This document shows, piece by piece, positions 17,944-26,896 of a stretch of DNA of 64,000 bases. The DNA is from Rhizobium sp. 16-488-2b (lineage in GTDB: Bacteria > Pseudomonadota > Alphaproteobacteria > Rhizobiales > Rhizobiaceae). The notes beneath the pieces were generated by a model. It did no database searches. It worked only from the letters and a program-made list of their open reading frames with translations, and had not been told where the DNA came from. Location of the stretch: positions 558,001 to 622,000 of the forward strand of contig NZ_JAGHMF010000003.1 in NCBI RefSeq assembly GCF_017741815.1, given 5' to 3'. Position numbers and translations under genes: made by a program. Within the stretch, counting starts at the first letter, position 1; each line of letters opens with the position of its first letter.

Positions 17944-18219
17944 ATGAGCAACGCGAACCCACCAATGCGTACAGTCACATTGAAAGCGTCCGACGACGTC
18001 TGGTCACTGATCGACCGCGCCGCGAAGCTACGTGGGCAGACAGGCGCCGAGTTCATAGTCGATGCCGCGCAGCGCGTCGCCGAGGATGCCCTTGCCGATT
18101 GCCCGGTCGCGTTGGTCTCGGCCTCAAGCTACGACCACTATCTCCAAATCTTGGATCAGCCGCCATGCAATGATGGTTTTCGACGGCTCATGCGCGTGGA
18201 AAAGCCCTGGCAGGACTAA
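17944..18219 (+). CDS. DUF1778 (TacA-type) antitoxin, no toxin partner seen
   Basis: A 91-residue protein with an N-terminal ribbon-helix-helix region (RTVTLKASDDVWSLIDRAAKLRGQTGAEFIVDAA) and the DUF1778 C-terminal pattern ending FRRLMRVEKPWQD. DUF1778 proteins normally neutralise a GNAT acetyltransferase toxin encoded immediately downstream. Here the next gene is the convergent antiporter, whose stop codon overlaps this one, so no toxin is present. An AGGAGG-like AGGAGGGCGTC precedes the ATG. Confidence 0.8.
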   Translation: MSNANPPMRTVTLKASDDVWSLIDRAAKLRGQTGAEFIVDAAQRVAEDALADCPVALVSASSYDHYLQILDQPPCNDGFRRLMRVEKPWQD

Positions 18220-20024
18220 GCATCCGCCACCGCATCCCCCGTTCCCGCCAGCGGGTCCTGCGAGAAATCCATCGTCCGCTTCGGCTTGACCAGCGGTTCC
18301 GGCTTGACCGGCTGCGAGTAGAGCATGTCGCGGCCTGCCTGCAGTCCCTCGGTGACCTGCAGCACCAGTCGCTGTTCGTCGCGGCGGCGGATGTCTTCGC
18401 CGATCTCGTAGGCGGCGGCCTCGCTGATGCCGAGTGCTTCCAGCGTCCGGCGGCCGAACAGCAAGCCCGATTCCAGCGTCTCGCGCAGTTCGTAGTCGAC
18501 ATTGAGGTTGCGCAGCGCGATCGAGTGGACGCGGTCGTAGGAGCGCACGAAGAGCTTGGCTTCGGGATAGTCGGCCTGCACTAGCTCGACGATCTTGTCG
18601 GTCACTTCCCGCTTCTGCGTGCAGACGACGACGATCTTGGCGTGGTCGATGCCGGACGCCCGCAGCACGTCCTTGCGCGTGCCGTCGCCGAAATAGATGC
18701 GAAAGCCGAAGGACGAGGCCTGGCGGATACGATCGGCGGAGGTATCGATGACGGTCACCGCGCGACCACCGGCGAGCAGGATCTGCGCCGCGATCTGGCC
18801 GAAACGCGAGAAGCCGATCATCAGCACGTCGGCGCCGGCACCTTCGAAATCCTCTTCCAGCGTCTCCTTCGTCTCGCTGCTCTCGAGCCTTCTGGCAAGC
18901 TTGGTGCCGATGGGCGTCAGCGCCATGGAGAGCGTCACGATGGCGATCAGGAGAGACGCCGTGCTCGAAGGCATGAGCGACGAGGCGCCTGCCGTCGAAA
19001 ACAAGACGAAGCCGAATTCCCCACCCTGCGGCAGCAGGAAGGCGATGCGGATCGCGTCATTGTGATCGGAGCCGGTCAGCCGGCAGAGCCCGTATATGAT
19101 CAGCGCCTTCGCCGCCATCACGACAGGCACGGTGACGAGGATGACCAGCGCGTTGTCCCAGAGAACGTCGAGCTGCAGCGACAGGCCGACGGCGATGAAG
19201 AAGATGGCGAGAAGCACGCCGCGGAAGGGCTCGATATCCGCTTCCAATTCGTGCCGATAAGAGGATTCTGCCAGCATCACGCCGGCCAGAAACGCCCCCA
19301 TCGCCATAGATAGCCCGGCCATCTGCATCAGCGCCGCCGATCCCATGACGACGAAAAGTGCTGCCGCGATCATCGCCTCGCGCGCGCCGGTGCTGGCGAT
19401 GATCTGGAACAGCGGCGTCAGCAGATAGCGCCCCATCACGATCATCGCGCCGACGGCGCCGATGGCGATCCCGAAGTCGACGATCGGCGTGCCGTGGCCC
19501 TTGCCGGTGTCGAGAATGTTGATCAGCGCCAGCAGCGGCACGATGGCGAGGTCCTGGAATAGCAGCATGGAGAAGGAGCGCTGGCCATAACGCGTGCTGA
19601 CATCGCCGTCATCCTCAAGGATCTGCATGGCAAACGCGGTGGAAGACAGCGCCAGCCCGAAGCCGGCGATGATGCTGCCGCGCCAGTCGAGCAGGCCGGA
19701 GAGATCAGCGAGCGCCGTCAGCACCAGCCCCGTGAGGATCACCTGCGCCGTTCCTAGCCCGAAGATGTCGCGCCGCATCTGCCAGAGACGGCTCGGTTTC
19801 AGCTCCAGCCCGATGATGAAAAGCAGGAAAACGACGCCGAGCTCGGCGACGTTGAGGATCTGCTCGCCATCCGTCAGCCCGTGAAAAATCGGGCCGATCA
19901 CCACGCCGGCGGCGAGATAGCCGAGTACCGTTCCAAGCCCCAGCCGCTTGAAGATCGGGGCCGAAACGACGGTGCCGCCGAGCAGCAGGATCGTTTCGGT
20001 GAAGAGGGCGTTGGGCTCGGACAT
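18216..20024 (-). CDS. Kef-type monovalent cation:proton antiporter (CPA2) with RCK domain
   Basis: A 602-residue protein. The first 380 residues form a CPA2 transmembrane domain with about 12 helices, including GLGTVLGYLAAGVVIGP and ALSSTAFAMQIL. A TrkA-N/RCK nucleotide-binding domain follows (VLMIGFSRFGQIAAQILLAGG near residue 400). This architecture is that of KefB/KefC/YbaL glutathione- or nucleotide-gated K+/H+ antiporters. No KefF/KefG ancillary gene is adjacent. Its TAG stop overlaps the stop of the DUF1778 gene on the other strand. Confidence 0.9.
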   Translation of the reverse strand: MSEPNALFTETILLLGGTVVSAPIFKRLGLGTVLGYLAAGVVIGPIFHGLTDGEQILNVAELGVVFLLFIIGLELKPSRLWQMRRDIFGLGTAQVILTGLVLTALADLSGLLDWRGSIIAGFGLALSSTAFAMQILEDDGDVSTRYGQRSFSMLLFQDLAIVPLLALINILDTGKGHGTPIVDFGIAIGAVGAMIVMGRYLLTPLFQIIASTGAREAMIAAALFVVMGSAALMQMAGLSMAMGAFLAGVMLAESSYRHELEADIEPFRGVLLAIFFIAVGLSLQLDVLWDNALVILVTVPVVMAAKALIIYGLCRLTGSDHNDAIRIAFLLPQGGEFGFVLFSTAGASSLMPSSTASLLIAIVTLSMALTPIGTKLARRLESSETKETLEEDFEGAGADVLMIGFSRFGQIAAQILLAGGRAVTVIDTSADRIRQASSFGFRIYFGDGTRKDVLRASGIDHAKIVVVCTQKREVTDKIVELVQADYPEAKLFVRSYDRVHSIALRNLNVDYELRETLESGLLFGRRTLEALGISEAAAYEIGEDIRRRDEQRLVLQVTEGLQAGRDMLYSQPVKPEPLVKPKRTMDFSQDPLAGTGDAVADA

Positions 20025-20142
20025 CAGCTAAGCTTCTTTCAATGGTCATGGTTGCGCAAGCAGCGCGAAAAAGAATCGGCACTGTCGGCCTTGATGCTTT
20101 CCGTAGCGCACAATAAATGGAACGCGAAGGAAAGGCCAAACC

Positions 20143-21489
20143 ATGTCCTCTGAAATTGATTCCTCGACGCTTCTCTCCCGCGCCAGCCAGCTGATCGATC
20201 TCGCCAAGAAGGCGGGTGCCGATGCCGCCGATGCGGTGGTCGTCCGCTCTCGCTCGCAATCCGTCAGCGTGCGGCTCGGCAAGGTGGAGGAAACCGAATC
20301 CTCCGAGAGCGATGATTTTTCGCTACGCGTCTTTGTCGGCAAGCGTGTCGCCAGCGTTTCGGCCAATCCGGGCTTCGACATGTCGGTGCTCGCCGAGCGC
20401 GCGGTCGCCATGGCCAAGGTCTCGCCGGAAGATCCCTTCGCGTGCCTCGCCGATGAGAGCCGGCTCGCCAAATCCTATCCAGACCTGCAGTTGCTCGACA
20501 GCACCGAGGTCTCCGCCGATCAGCTGCGCGAGGCAGCGCTTGCAACGGAAGCAGCCGGCCTTGCGGTCAATGGCGTCACCAATTCCTCGGGCGCCGGCGC
20601 TTCGGCCGGTCGCGGCGGCATGGTGCTTGTCACCTCGCACGGCTTTGAAGGCAGCTACATGGGCTCGCGCTTCGGCCGCTCCGTCAGCGTCATCGCCGGC
20701 GAGGGCACCGGCATGGAGCGCGACTACGATTTCGACAGCCGCATCTATTTCTCCGAGCTGGACGATCCCGCCGAGATCGGCCGTCGCGCCGGCGAGCGCG
20801 CCGTCAAGCGCCTGAAACCGCGCCAGGTCGATACCGGCAAAAACGTCACCGTCATCTTCGATCCGCGTATCGCCCGCGGCTTCGTCGGCCACATCGCCGG
20901 CGCCATCAACGGTGCATCGGTTGCCCGCAAGACCAGCTTCTTGCGCGACAAGATGGGCGAGCAGGTACTGAAATCCGGCCTCTCGATCACCGACGATCCG
21001 ATGATCGTGCGCGGCCCCGCCTCGCGCCCCTTCGATGGCGAAGGTGTTTCCGGCGAGCGCATGGTGATGATCGAGGACGGCGTGCTGAAGCACTGGTTCC
21101 TTTCGACGTCGACTGCCCGCGAGATCGGCATGGAAACCAACGGCCGTGGCGTGCGCGGCGGCAATGCCGTGACGCCAGCCTCGACCAACCTGGCGCTTGA
21201 GCCCGGCGATATCTCGCCCGAGGACCTGATCCGCGGCGTCGGCAACGGCTTCTACGTCACCGAGCTGATCGGCCAGGGCGTCAACATGATCACCGGCGAA
21301 TACAGCCGTGGCGCCACCGGTTTCTGGATCGAAAACGGTGAATTGACCTTCGCGGTTTCGGAAGTGACCATTGCATCGAACCTCAAGGAGATGTTCATGC
21401 GGGTAACGCCTGCCAACGATATCGACCGCAAGTACGGGGTAGCTGCCCCGACCATCGCGATCGAGGGAATGACGCTGGCCGGACGGTGA
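20143..21489 (+). CDS. pmbA: TldE/PmbA-family metalloprotease component
   Basis: A 448-residue protein of the TldD/TldE family. TldD and TldE form a heterodimer that degrades unstructured peptides; in enterobacteria it matures microcins and the CcdA antitoxin is a substrate. Visible family features are GVTNSSGAGASAGRGG, VIFDPRIARGFVGHIAGAINGASVARKTSFL and GVRGGNAVTPASTNL. The HExxxH metal-binding motif of TldD is absent, as expected of PmbA/TldE. GAAGGAAAGG precedes the ATG. No tldD is in the window. Confidence 0.92.
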   Translation: MSSEIDSSTLLSRASQLIDLAKKAGADAADAVVVRSRSQSVSVRLGKVEETESSESDDFSLRVFVGKRVASVSANPGFDMSVLAERAVAMAKVSPEDPFACLADESRLAKSYPDLQLLDSTEVSADQLREAALATEAAGLAVNGVTNSSGAGASAGRGGMVLVTSHGFEGSYMGSRFGRSVSVIAGEGTGMERDYDFDSRIYFSELDDPAEIGRRAGERAVKRLKPRQVDTGKNVTVIFDPRIARGFVGHIAGAINGASVARKTSFLRDKMGEQVLKSGLSITDDPMIVRGPASRPFDGEGVSGERMVMIEDGVLKHWFLSTSTAREIGMETNGRGVRGGNAVTPASTNLALEPGDISPEDLIRGVGNGFYVTELIGQGVNMITGEYSRGATGFWIENGELTFAVSEVTIASNLKEMFMRVTPANDIDRKYGVAAPTIAIEGMTLAGR

Positions 21490-21496
21490 TCGCGGG

Positions 21497-21604
21497 CTAA
21501 AGTGCGTCGCGATCTTTCAGATTCGCTCGTTGCGCTTTAGGTCTTTCTTTTACCGCATGTCTTCATCGCAAAACCGCTTCACACTTTTGCGCGACATGCT
21601 CTAG
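21497..21604. repeat. Palindromic repeat family B, copy 1
   Basis: About 108 bp with two linked parts: CTAAAGTGCGTCGCGATC, an AT-richer spacer, and CTTTTGCGCGACATGCTCTAG. It is a near-inverted copy of the element at 24211. The terminal part folds (GCATGTC / GACATGC around CGCAAAACCGC). It fills the gap between pmbA and the CysQ-like gene. Confidence 0.8.
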
Positions 21605-21627
21605 CCGCTGACGGATTGGAACTTGGG

Positions 21628-22422
21628 ATGAGCGACGTGGACAATGCCCGCTGGCAGAGCGATCTGGACCTGATCGCCGACGCTGCAAAGCGGGCGGGTG
21701 CCGTGGCGCTCAGCCATTTCAACCAGTCGCCGGAGGTCTGGTGGAAGAACGAGGGCCGCTCGCCGGTCAGCGCCGCCGATTTCGCCGCCAATGAAATCCT
21801 CGAAACCCTGCTGCGCGCCGCCCGGCCGGATTACGGCTGGCTATCTGAGGAGACCGAGGATAGCGCCGATCGCCTGTCGCGCGACACGCTCTTTATCATC
21901 GATCCGATCGACGGCACGCGCGGCTTCCTCGCCGGCCAGAAGCTCTGGTGCGTCAGCGTCGCCGTCGTCCACAAGGGCCGGCCGGTGGCAGGCGTGCTCA
22001 ACGCGCCGGCACTCGATGAACTCTATGAAGCGGTCGCCGGTGGCATCGCCTTGAAGAACGGCCTGCCGATCCGCGTATCGGAGCCGAAGCCGCCCGTTCG
22101 CTTCGCCATTGCCGAGGATGTGCTAAACGGCTTTAAAGAGCCGCTGCGCAGCAGGATCGAGCGCGTCAAGCACGTGCCCTCTCTTGCCTATCGCGTCGCC
22201 ATGGTGGCCGATGCGGCGATCGACGGCACCTTCGTGAAGCGCAATTCCCATGACTGGGATCTGGCCGCCGCCGATCTCATTCTGGAAAGGGCAGGCGGCC
22301 GTCTCGTCAATCTCGACGGAACGGCGCTGACCTATAACCGCGCGGATGTGAGACACGGCGAGCTTTGCGCCGGCTCCGAGCCGCTGTTGAATGAATTTCT
22401 ATCCCCTATCGCCGCGCGCTGA
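21628..22422 (+). CDS. cysQ: Inositol monophosphatase-family phosphatase, CysQ-like
   Basis: A 264-residue Mg-dependent phosphatase of the IMPase superfamily: WLSEETEDS (metal-binding Glu), IDPIDGTRGFLAG (DPIDGT signature) and SHDWDLAAADLILERAGG (the WD-x-AA motif). The GTRGF variant is typical of CysQ 3'(2'),5'-bisphosphate nucleotidases, which recycle PAP in sulfate assimilation, so CysQ is the best guess over inositol or fructose phosphatases. The ATG at 21628 is chosen; the frame is open a few codons upstream from a TTG. It is followed by the DUF4170 gene after 50 bases. Confidence 0.8.
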   Translation: MSDVDNARWQSDLDLIADAAKRAGAVALSHFNQSPEVWWKNEGRSPVSAADFAANEILETLLRAARPDYGWLSEETEDSADRLSRDTLFIIDPIDGTRGFLAGQKLWCVSVAVVHKGRPVAGVLNAPALDELYEAVAGGIALKNGLPIRVSEPKPPVRFAIAEDVLNGFKEPLRSRIERVKHVPSLAYRVAMVADAAIDGTFVKRNSHDWDLAAADLILERAGGRLVNLDGTALTYNRADVRHGELCAGSEPLLNEFLSPIAAR

Positions 22423-22472
22423 GCAGTTGACGTTTCCGTCAAAATCCCTCAGATGAAACGGCGGAGGAGCAG

Positions 22473-22736
22473 ATGAAGGAAGTGACTGAAATGACCAAGT
22501 CCGGTGAAAAGAAGCAACTGTTGCACCTCGTGTTTGGCGGCGAACTGGAAAGTCTCGATGACGTGCAGTTCCGCGACCTCTCTGGCCTGGATATCGTCGG
22601 CATCTTCCCTGATTACGCATCTGCACTGACGGCCTGGAAGTCCAAGGCGCAGTCGACCGTCGATAATGCCCACATGCGCTATTTTATTGTCCATATGCAC
22701 CGCTTGCTTGATCCCGAAGACAAGTCCGGCAAATAA
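22473..22736 (+). CDS. DUF4170 domain protein
   Basis: An 87-residue soluble protein matching the DUF4170 pattern: LLHLVFGGELESLDDVQFRDLSGLDIVGIFPDYASALTAWKSKAQSTVDNAHMRYFIVHMHRLLDP. Its function is unknown. In rhizobia it is found directly upstream of waaA, which suggests a link to lipopolysaccharide synthesis, by inference only. A GGAGGAG site at a good distance supports the ATG at 22473. Confidence 0.85.
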   Translation: MKEVTEMTKSGEKKQLLHLVFGGELESLDDVQFRDLSGLDIVGIFPDYASALTAWKSKAQSTVDNAHMRYFIVHMHRLLDPEDKSGK

Positions 22737-22893
22737 TTTTCGGCCCTTGCGGCCCTGTTTTACCCAGCCGCCTGCCTTATCCGGGCATAGGGGTGGTTGT
22801 TGACGCATTCTGAACAAACTGATCGGTCATTTCGGCCGCAATGATATTTGGGAATGGGTTGATGTCGATCATCGTTGATCGGAGACGTGTTAT

Positions 22894-24213
22894 ATGAGCG
22901 GCCGCATGGCGCGTTTGGCGCTGGGCGCTTATCAGGCGGTTGGGACGTTGATCACGCCCTTCGTCGGCGGCTACCTGACCTATCGCGCCGCCAAGGGCAA
23001 GGAAGACAGGGCTAGGCGGCTTGAGCGCTCCGGTTACGCGAGCGCCGATCGCCCGGCCGGCCCGCTGGTCTGGTTCCACGCCGCAAGCGTCGGCGAAATG
23101 AACGCCGTCATTCCCCTTATCCGCGAGATACGTCGCCGCGACGTCCACGTCATCCTGACCACAGGCACCGTCACCTCCGCCAAGCTCGCCGCCGAGCGCG
23201 TCGGCAACGAAGTCATCCACCAATATGTGCCGCTCGACCTGAAGCCCGCCGTGAGCCGCTTCCTCAATTACTGGCAGCCCGATTGCGCGCTGATCGCCGA
23301 ATCCGAGATCTGGCCGGCAACCGTCATGGAGCTCGGCCGCCGTCGCATTCCGCAGATCCTCGTCAACGCCCGCATGTCCGACCGCTCCTTCGCCCGCTGG
23401 ACGCGCCGCCAGGCGCTGGCCGAGGCGCTGTTCGAGAACCTGGCGCTTGTCATCGCCCAATCCGATGTCGATGCCGAGCGCTTCCGCGATCTGGGCGCTC
23501 GCCAGGTGCTGATGTCTGGCAATCTCAAGGTCGATACCGACGCGCCGTCCTATGACCCCGCCACCTTCGCCCGCTACCAGCAGCAGGTCGGCGACCGCAA
23601 GACATGGGCGGCAATCTCCACCTTCGATGGCGAGGAGAAGGCCGCCGGCATCGTGCACCGCACGCTGAAGGAGCGCAACGGCCAGCTGACGATCATCGTG
23701 CCGCGCCATCCCGAGCGCGCCGATGCGATCGAGGCGGAGCTGGTCAAGCAGGGGCTGAAAGTCGCCCGCCGCACCCGCGACGATGCGCTGACACCCGATA
23801 TCGACGTTTTCCTCGGCGATACGATCGGCGAGATGGGGCTCTATCTGCGCATGACTGAGGTCGCCTTCGTCGGCCGCTCGCTGTTCGGCGAGGGCGGGCA
23901 GAACCCGCTGGAGCCCGCCATGCTCGGCTGCGCGGTGCTGTCGGGCAGTAACGTCCAGAATTTCCGCGAGGCCTATCAGCGCCTCGCCCGCCGTGGCAGC
24001 GCCCGCATGGTGCGCGACACCGAGATGCTGGCCAAAGGCGTGCATTATTTGCTGACCAACGACCCGGCGCGCCGCAATATGATCGAGGCCGGAGCCGCCG
24101 CCGTGCAAGAAATGCGCGGTGCGCTGACGGCGACGATGAAGGGTCTCGAGCCCTACATCAACCCGCTGACGGTGAAGGCCAGACTGCTGCCGAAGGCGGC
24201 GGCGCAACGCTAG
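22894..24213 (+). CDS. waaA: 3-deoxy-D-manno-octulosonic acid (Kdo) transferase
   Basis: A 439-residue GT-B glycosyltransferase (KdtA) that adds Kdo to the lipid A precursor at the inner membrane. An N-terminal hydrophobic anchor is followed by VWFHAASVGEMNAVIPLI, the family signature near residue 60, then VPLDLKPAV and IAESEIWPATVMEL. The C-terminal half has VPRHPERADAIE and the donor-binding GEGGQNPLEPAMLGCAV. GGAGA lies upstream of the ATG. The TAG stop coincides with the first bases of a family B repeat. Confidence 0.95.
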   Translation: MSGRMARLALGAYQAVGTLITPFVGGYLTYRAAKGKEDRARRLERSGYASADRPAGPLVWFHAASVGEMNAVIPLIREIRRRDVHVILTTGTVTSAKLAAERVGNEVIHQYVPLDLKPAVSRFLNYWQPDCALIAESEIWPATVMELGRRRIPQILVNARMSDRSFARWTRRQALAEALFENLALVIAQSDVDAERFRDLGARQVLMSGNLKVDTDAPSYDPATFARYQQQVGDRKTWAAISTFDGEEKAAGIVHRTLKERNGQLTIIVPRHPERADAIEAELVKQGLKVARRTRDDALTPDIDVFLGDTIGEMGLYLRMTEVAFVGRSLFGEGGQNPLEPAMLGCAVLSGSNVQNFREAYQRLARRGSARMVRDTEMLAKGVHYLLTNDPARRNMIEAGAAAVQEMRGALTATMKGLEPYINPLTVKARLLPKAAAQR

Positions 24214-24316
24214 AGCATGTCGCGCAAAAGTGAAGCGGTTTTGCGATAACGACATGCGGTAAAACAAACAGCTAAAGCGCAACGAGCGAATCTGAAAGAT
24301 CGCGAGGCGCTTTAGA
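24211..24316. repeat. Palindromic repeat family B, copy 2
   Basis: It begins TAGAGCATGTCGCGCAAAAG, continues through GGTTTTGCGATAACGACATGC and ends with AAAGATCGCGAGGCGCTTTAG. It is inverted relative to copy 1 at 21497 and shares its two-part structure. Its first three bases are the waaA stop codon, and it ends 15 bases before the HAD gene. Confidence 0.85.
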
Positions 24317-24331
24317 GCTAGGGACAAGGCT

Positions 24332-25045
24332 ATGCAGGCGATCAAGGGTATCCTGTTCGACAAGGACGGCACGCTTCTCGACTACGATGAGAGCTGGCTG
24401 CCCGTGAACCGCGAGCTGGCACGCATCGCCGCCAGGGACGACGCTGCATTGGCCGACCGCCTGCTGCTTGCCTGCGGCATGGATCCCGTCACCGGCCACA
24501 TCGTTCCCGACAGCCTGCTCGCCGCCGGCAATACGCGCCAGATTTCGGATGGCCTCGTCGCCGCCGGCTCGACGGTCCCGGTCGACGAGCTGACGGTAAG
24601 GCTCGACGAACTCTTTGCGCATGCCGCCGATTTCTCCGTGCCGGTCACCGATCTCGCCGCTTTCTTCGCGCGCCTGCATGCGCGCGGCTTCAAGCTCGGC
24701 GTCGCCTCCAGCGACAATGAGCGCTCGATCCGCCAGACGGCCAAGCGCTTCGGCTTTGCCGATTACATCGATTACGTCGCCGGCTACGACAGCGGCCACG
24801 GCACCAAACCGGAGCCAGGCATGGTGCTCGGCTTCTGCGCGGCAACCCGTCTCGACCCCTCGGAAGTCGCTGTCGTCGGCGACAACAACCACGATCTGCA
24901 CATGGGCCGCAACGCCAAGGTGGGGCTGACGGTCGCTGTTTTGACCGGCACCGGATCGCGGGAATCGCTCGCCGCCGCCAGCGATCATTGCCTCAACGAT
25001 ATCACCGAACTCGAAGGGCTGCTGCCCGACCTGCAGTTCGCCTGA
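24332..25045 (+). CDS. HAD-family hydrolase (phosphoglycolate phosphatase-like)
   Basis: A 237-residue haloacid dehalogenase-type phosphatase. Motif I is [11 protein letters not shown] (Asp nucleophile near residue 9), motif II is GVASSDN, the Lys is in [10 protein letters not shown], and motif III is [12 protein letters not shown]. The helical cap inserted after motif I places it with Gph-like subfamily IA enzymes. The substrate is unknown. The gene lies between waaA and lpxK but is separated from both by a repeat or a spacer. Confidence 0.87.
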   Translation: MQAIKGILFDKDGTLLDYDESWLPVNRELARIAARDDAALADRLLLACGMDPVTGHIVPDSLLAAGNTRQISDGLVAAGSTVPVDELTVRLDELFAHAADFSVPVTDLAAFFARLHARGFKLGVASSDNERSIRQTAKRFGFADYIDYVAGYDSGHGTKPEPGMVLGFCAATRLDPSEVAVVGDNNHDLHMGRNAKVGLTVAVLTGTGSRESLAAASDHCLNDITELEGLLPDLQFA

Positions 25046-25151
25046 TCGACCAAAGGCTTGCTTTTTCTTGAAAATTGCCTTCTCTTTTCGCCCGGTTAGG
25101 GGTGACGTCCGCGTTGAGCGGGCCGGTGGCGCGAAAGGCAGGACGGCAAAG

Positions 25152-26192
25152 ATGGTATCCGAAGCGCCACCGTTCTGGTGGACGAAAGCCGATTGGCGCG
25201 CCTGGACGCTTTATCCGATCTCCTTTCTTTACGGCCGTATCTCCGGCTACCGCATGGTCAACGCCAAGCGCGCTTCCGTGCCTGTGCCCGTCATCTGCGT
25301 CGGCAATTTCACCGTCGGCGGCGCCGGCAAGACACCGACCGCGATCGCGATTGCCCGTGCCGCCAAGGCCAAGGGTCTGACCCCCGGCTTCCTCAGCCGA
25401 GGCTATGGCGGCTCGCTCGATGTGACGACCGTGGTCGATGCCGGCCACCACCGCGCCGTGGCCGTCGGCGATGAACCGCTGCTTCTCGCCCGCGAGGCGC
25501 TCACCGTCATTTCCCGCCGCCGGGTAGAGGGCGCCAGGCGCCTCGTCAAGGAAGGCGCCGACCTGATCATCATGGATGACGGCTTCCAGAGCGCGCGCCT
25601 CGCCATCGACTACGCGCTGCTCGTCATCGATGCCACGCGCGGCCTCGGCAACGGTCACATCGTTCCGGGTGGCCCGGTGCGCGCGCCGATCAAGTTGCAG
25701 CTGCGCTACGCAACAGCACTTTTGAAGGTCGGCGCGGGTGCCGCCGCCGACCAGATCGTGCGCATCGCGGCCCGCGCCGCCAAGCCCTATTTCACCGCCA
25801 CCGTCACCGTCTCCGACGGCGCCGACCTGAAGGGCCGCCGGGTGCTCGCCTTCGCCGGCATCGCCGATCCCTCGAAGTTCTTTCGCACGGTGGACGGCAT
25901 CGGCGCCGAAACCGTCGCCCGCCGCTCCTTCGGCGATCACGAGCACCTGACCGACGACGAGATCGACGACATCCTCGAAACCGCAGCCCGCGACGACCTC
26001 CAGATCGTCACCACCTCCAAGGACTTCGTGCGCCTCACGGGTCATCACGGCAAGGCCGAGACACTGGCCTCCAAGTGCCGGGTCATCGAGGTGGAAATGA
26101 CCTTCGAGGACCATCTGGCGCCAAGCCTGATCATCGACCGCGCGCTCGATGCCTGCAGGGAACGACGGCTGAAGGAGAAGGCGGCGGGGTAG
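25152..26192 (+). CDS. lpxK: Tetraacyldisaccharide 4'-kinase
   Basis: A 346-residue inner-membrane kinase that phosphorylates the 4' position of the lipid A disaccharide. The N-terminal helix region ([13 protein letters not shown]) is followed by [24 protein letters not shown], the LpxK P-loop near residue 50. Further motifs are [18 protein letters not shown] and [11 protein letters not shown]. The start at 25152 precedes EAPPFWW, where family-like sequence begins; the frame is open to 25068 from a TTG. Confidence 0.94.
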   Translation: MVSEAPPFWWTKADWRAWTLYPISFLYGRISGYRMVNAKRASVPVPVICVGNFTVGGAGKTPTAIAIARAAKAKGLTPGFLSRGYGGSLDVTTVVDAGHHRAVAVGDEPLLLAREALTVISRRRVEGARRLVKEGADLIIMDDGFQSARLAIDYALLVIDATRGLGNGHIVPGGPVRAPIKLQLRYATALLKVGAGAAADQIVRIAARAAKPYFTATVTVSDGADLKGRRVLAFAGIADPSKFFRTVDGIGAETVARRSFGDHEHLTDDEIDDILETAARDDLQIVTTSKDFVRLTGHHGKAETLASKCRVIEVEMTFEDHLAPSLIIDRALDACRERRLKEKAAG

Positions 26193-26228
26193 GGGACGTC
26201 CGTCTGAGCGACCGTTGTGTCGCGGGGC

Positions 26229-26379
26229 ACCCCCCTCTGTCCTGCCGGACATCTCCCCCACAAGGGGGGAGATCGACCCGCGGTTGAGGTCTACGCCAAA
26301 CAATGAAGGTCGAGCGAGCGGGCACGCCCAGCCAATCTCCCCACTTGTGGGGGAGATGCCCGGCAGGGCAGAGGGGGGT
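26229..26379. repeat. Palindromic intergenic element, RIME-like, copy 2
   Basis: 151 bp with perfect terminal inverted repeats ACCCCCCTCTG / CAGAGGGGGGT and the same arms as copy 1. The core reads GGTCTACGCCAAACAATGAA in the same orientation as copy 1. It lies directly downstream of lpxK. Confidence 0.85.
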
Positions 26380-26509
26380 AATCCTCGCTCCACGCCTGCC
26401 CGGGGCACCGTTGCGCCACGCCAGCCTCATCAGCCCCCACACCACAAAACATGTCGGATGCCGCCATCCCCAATCGTCTCTACAATAGGTTCAACATGGA
26501 GGAGACGTC

Positions 26510-26851
26510 ATGCCCCGCTATCTGGTAGCCATTCACCACCCTGACGACTACGACCCCGCCGTCTCGGAAGACGAGGCGATGCATCGGGCGATCGATGCGC
26601 TGAACGACGAAATGGTCGCGGCCGACATCCGGCTCTTCGTCGGCGGCCTGCATCGGGCGCACACCGCCAAGTCGTTGCGCGCCGATGCCGATGGAAATGT
26701 GTCGGTGAACGACGGTCCCTATCTGAAGACCCGCGAGCATGTCGGCGGTTTCTGGGTGCTGGAGGCGGATGGCATGGACGAGGCGCTGGCCTGGGGCCGC
26801 AAGGCTGCCATCGCTTGTCGCGCTCCTGTCGAGGTGCGGGCGTTTCATTAG
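26510..26851 (+). CDS. YciI-family (YCII-related / DGPF domain) protein
   Basis: A 113-residue ferredoxin-like-fold protein. It starts PRYLVAIHHPDDYD, contains FVGGLHRAHTAKSLRADADGNVSVNDGPYLKTREHVGGFWVLEADGMDEALAWGRK, and so carries the DGPY/F and GGFWVLEA patterns of the DGPF subfamily. These proteins often accompany ECF sigma factors; none is seen here. The function is unknown. GGAGG precedes the ATG. It is flanked on both sides by RIME-like elements. Confidence 0.85.
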   Translation: MPRYLVAIHHPDDYDPAVSEDEAMHRAIDALNDEMVAADIRLFVGGLHRAHTAKSLRADADGNVSVNDGPYLKTREHVGGFWVLEADGMDEALAWGRKAAIACRAPVEVRAFH

Positions 26852-26896
26852 GGCGCTGTCATGCCGTGGAGACGAGGCGGTGTTGTGCCGTGTGGC

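Noticed and set aside
22777-24372. Minus-strand frame of 531 codons opposite waaA
   Set aside because: It mirrors the codons of a well-supported gene and shows only Arg/His/Gly/Asp-rich low complexity.
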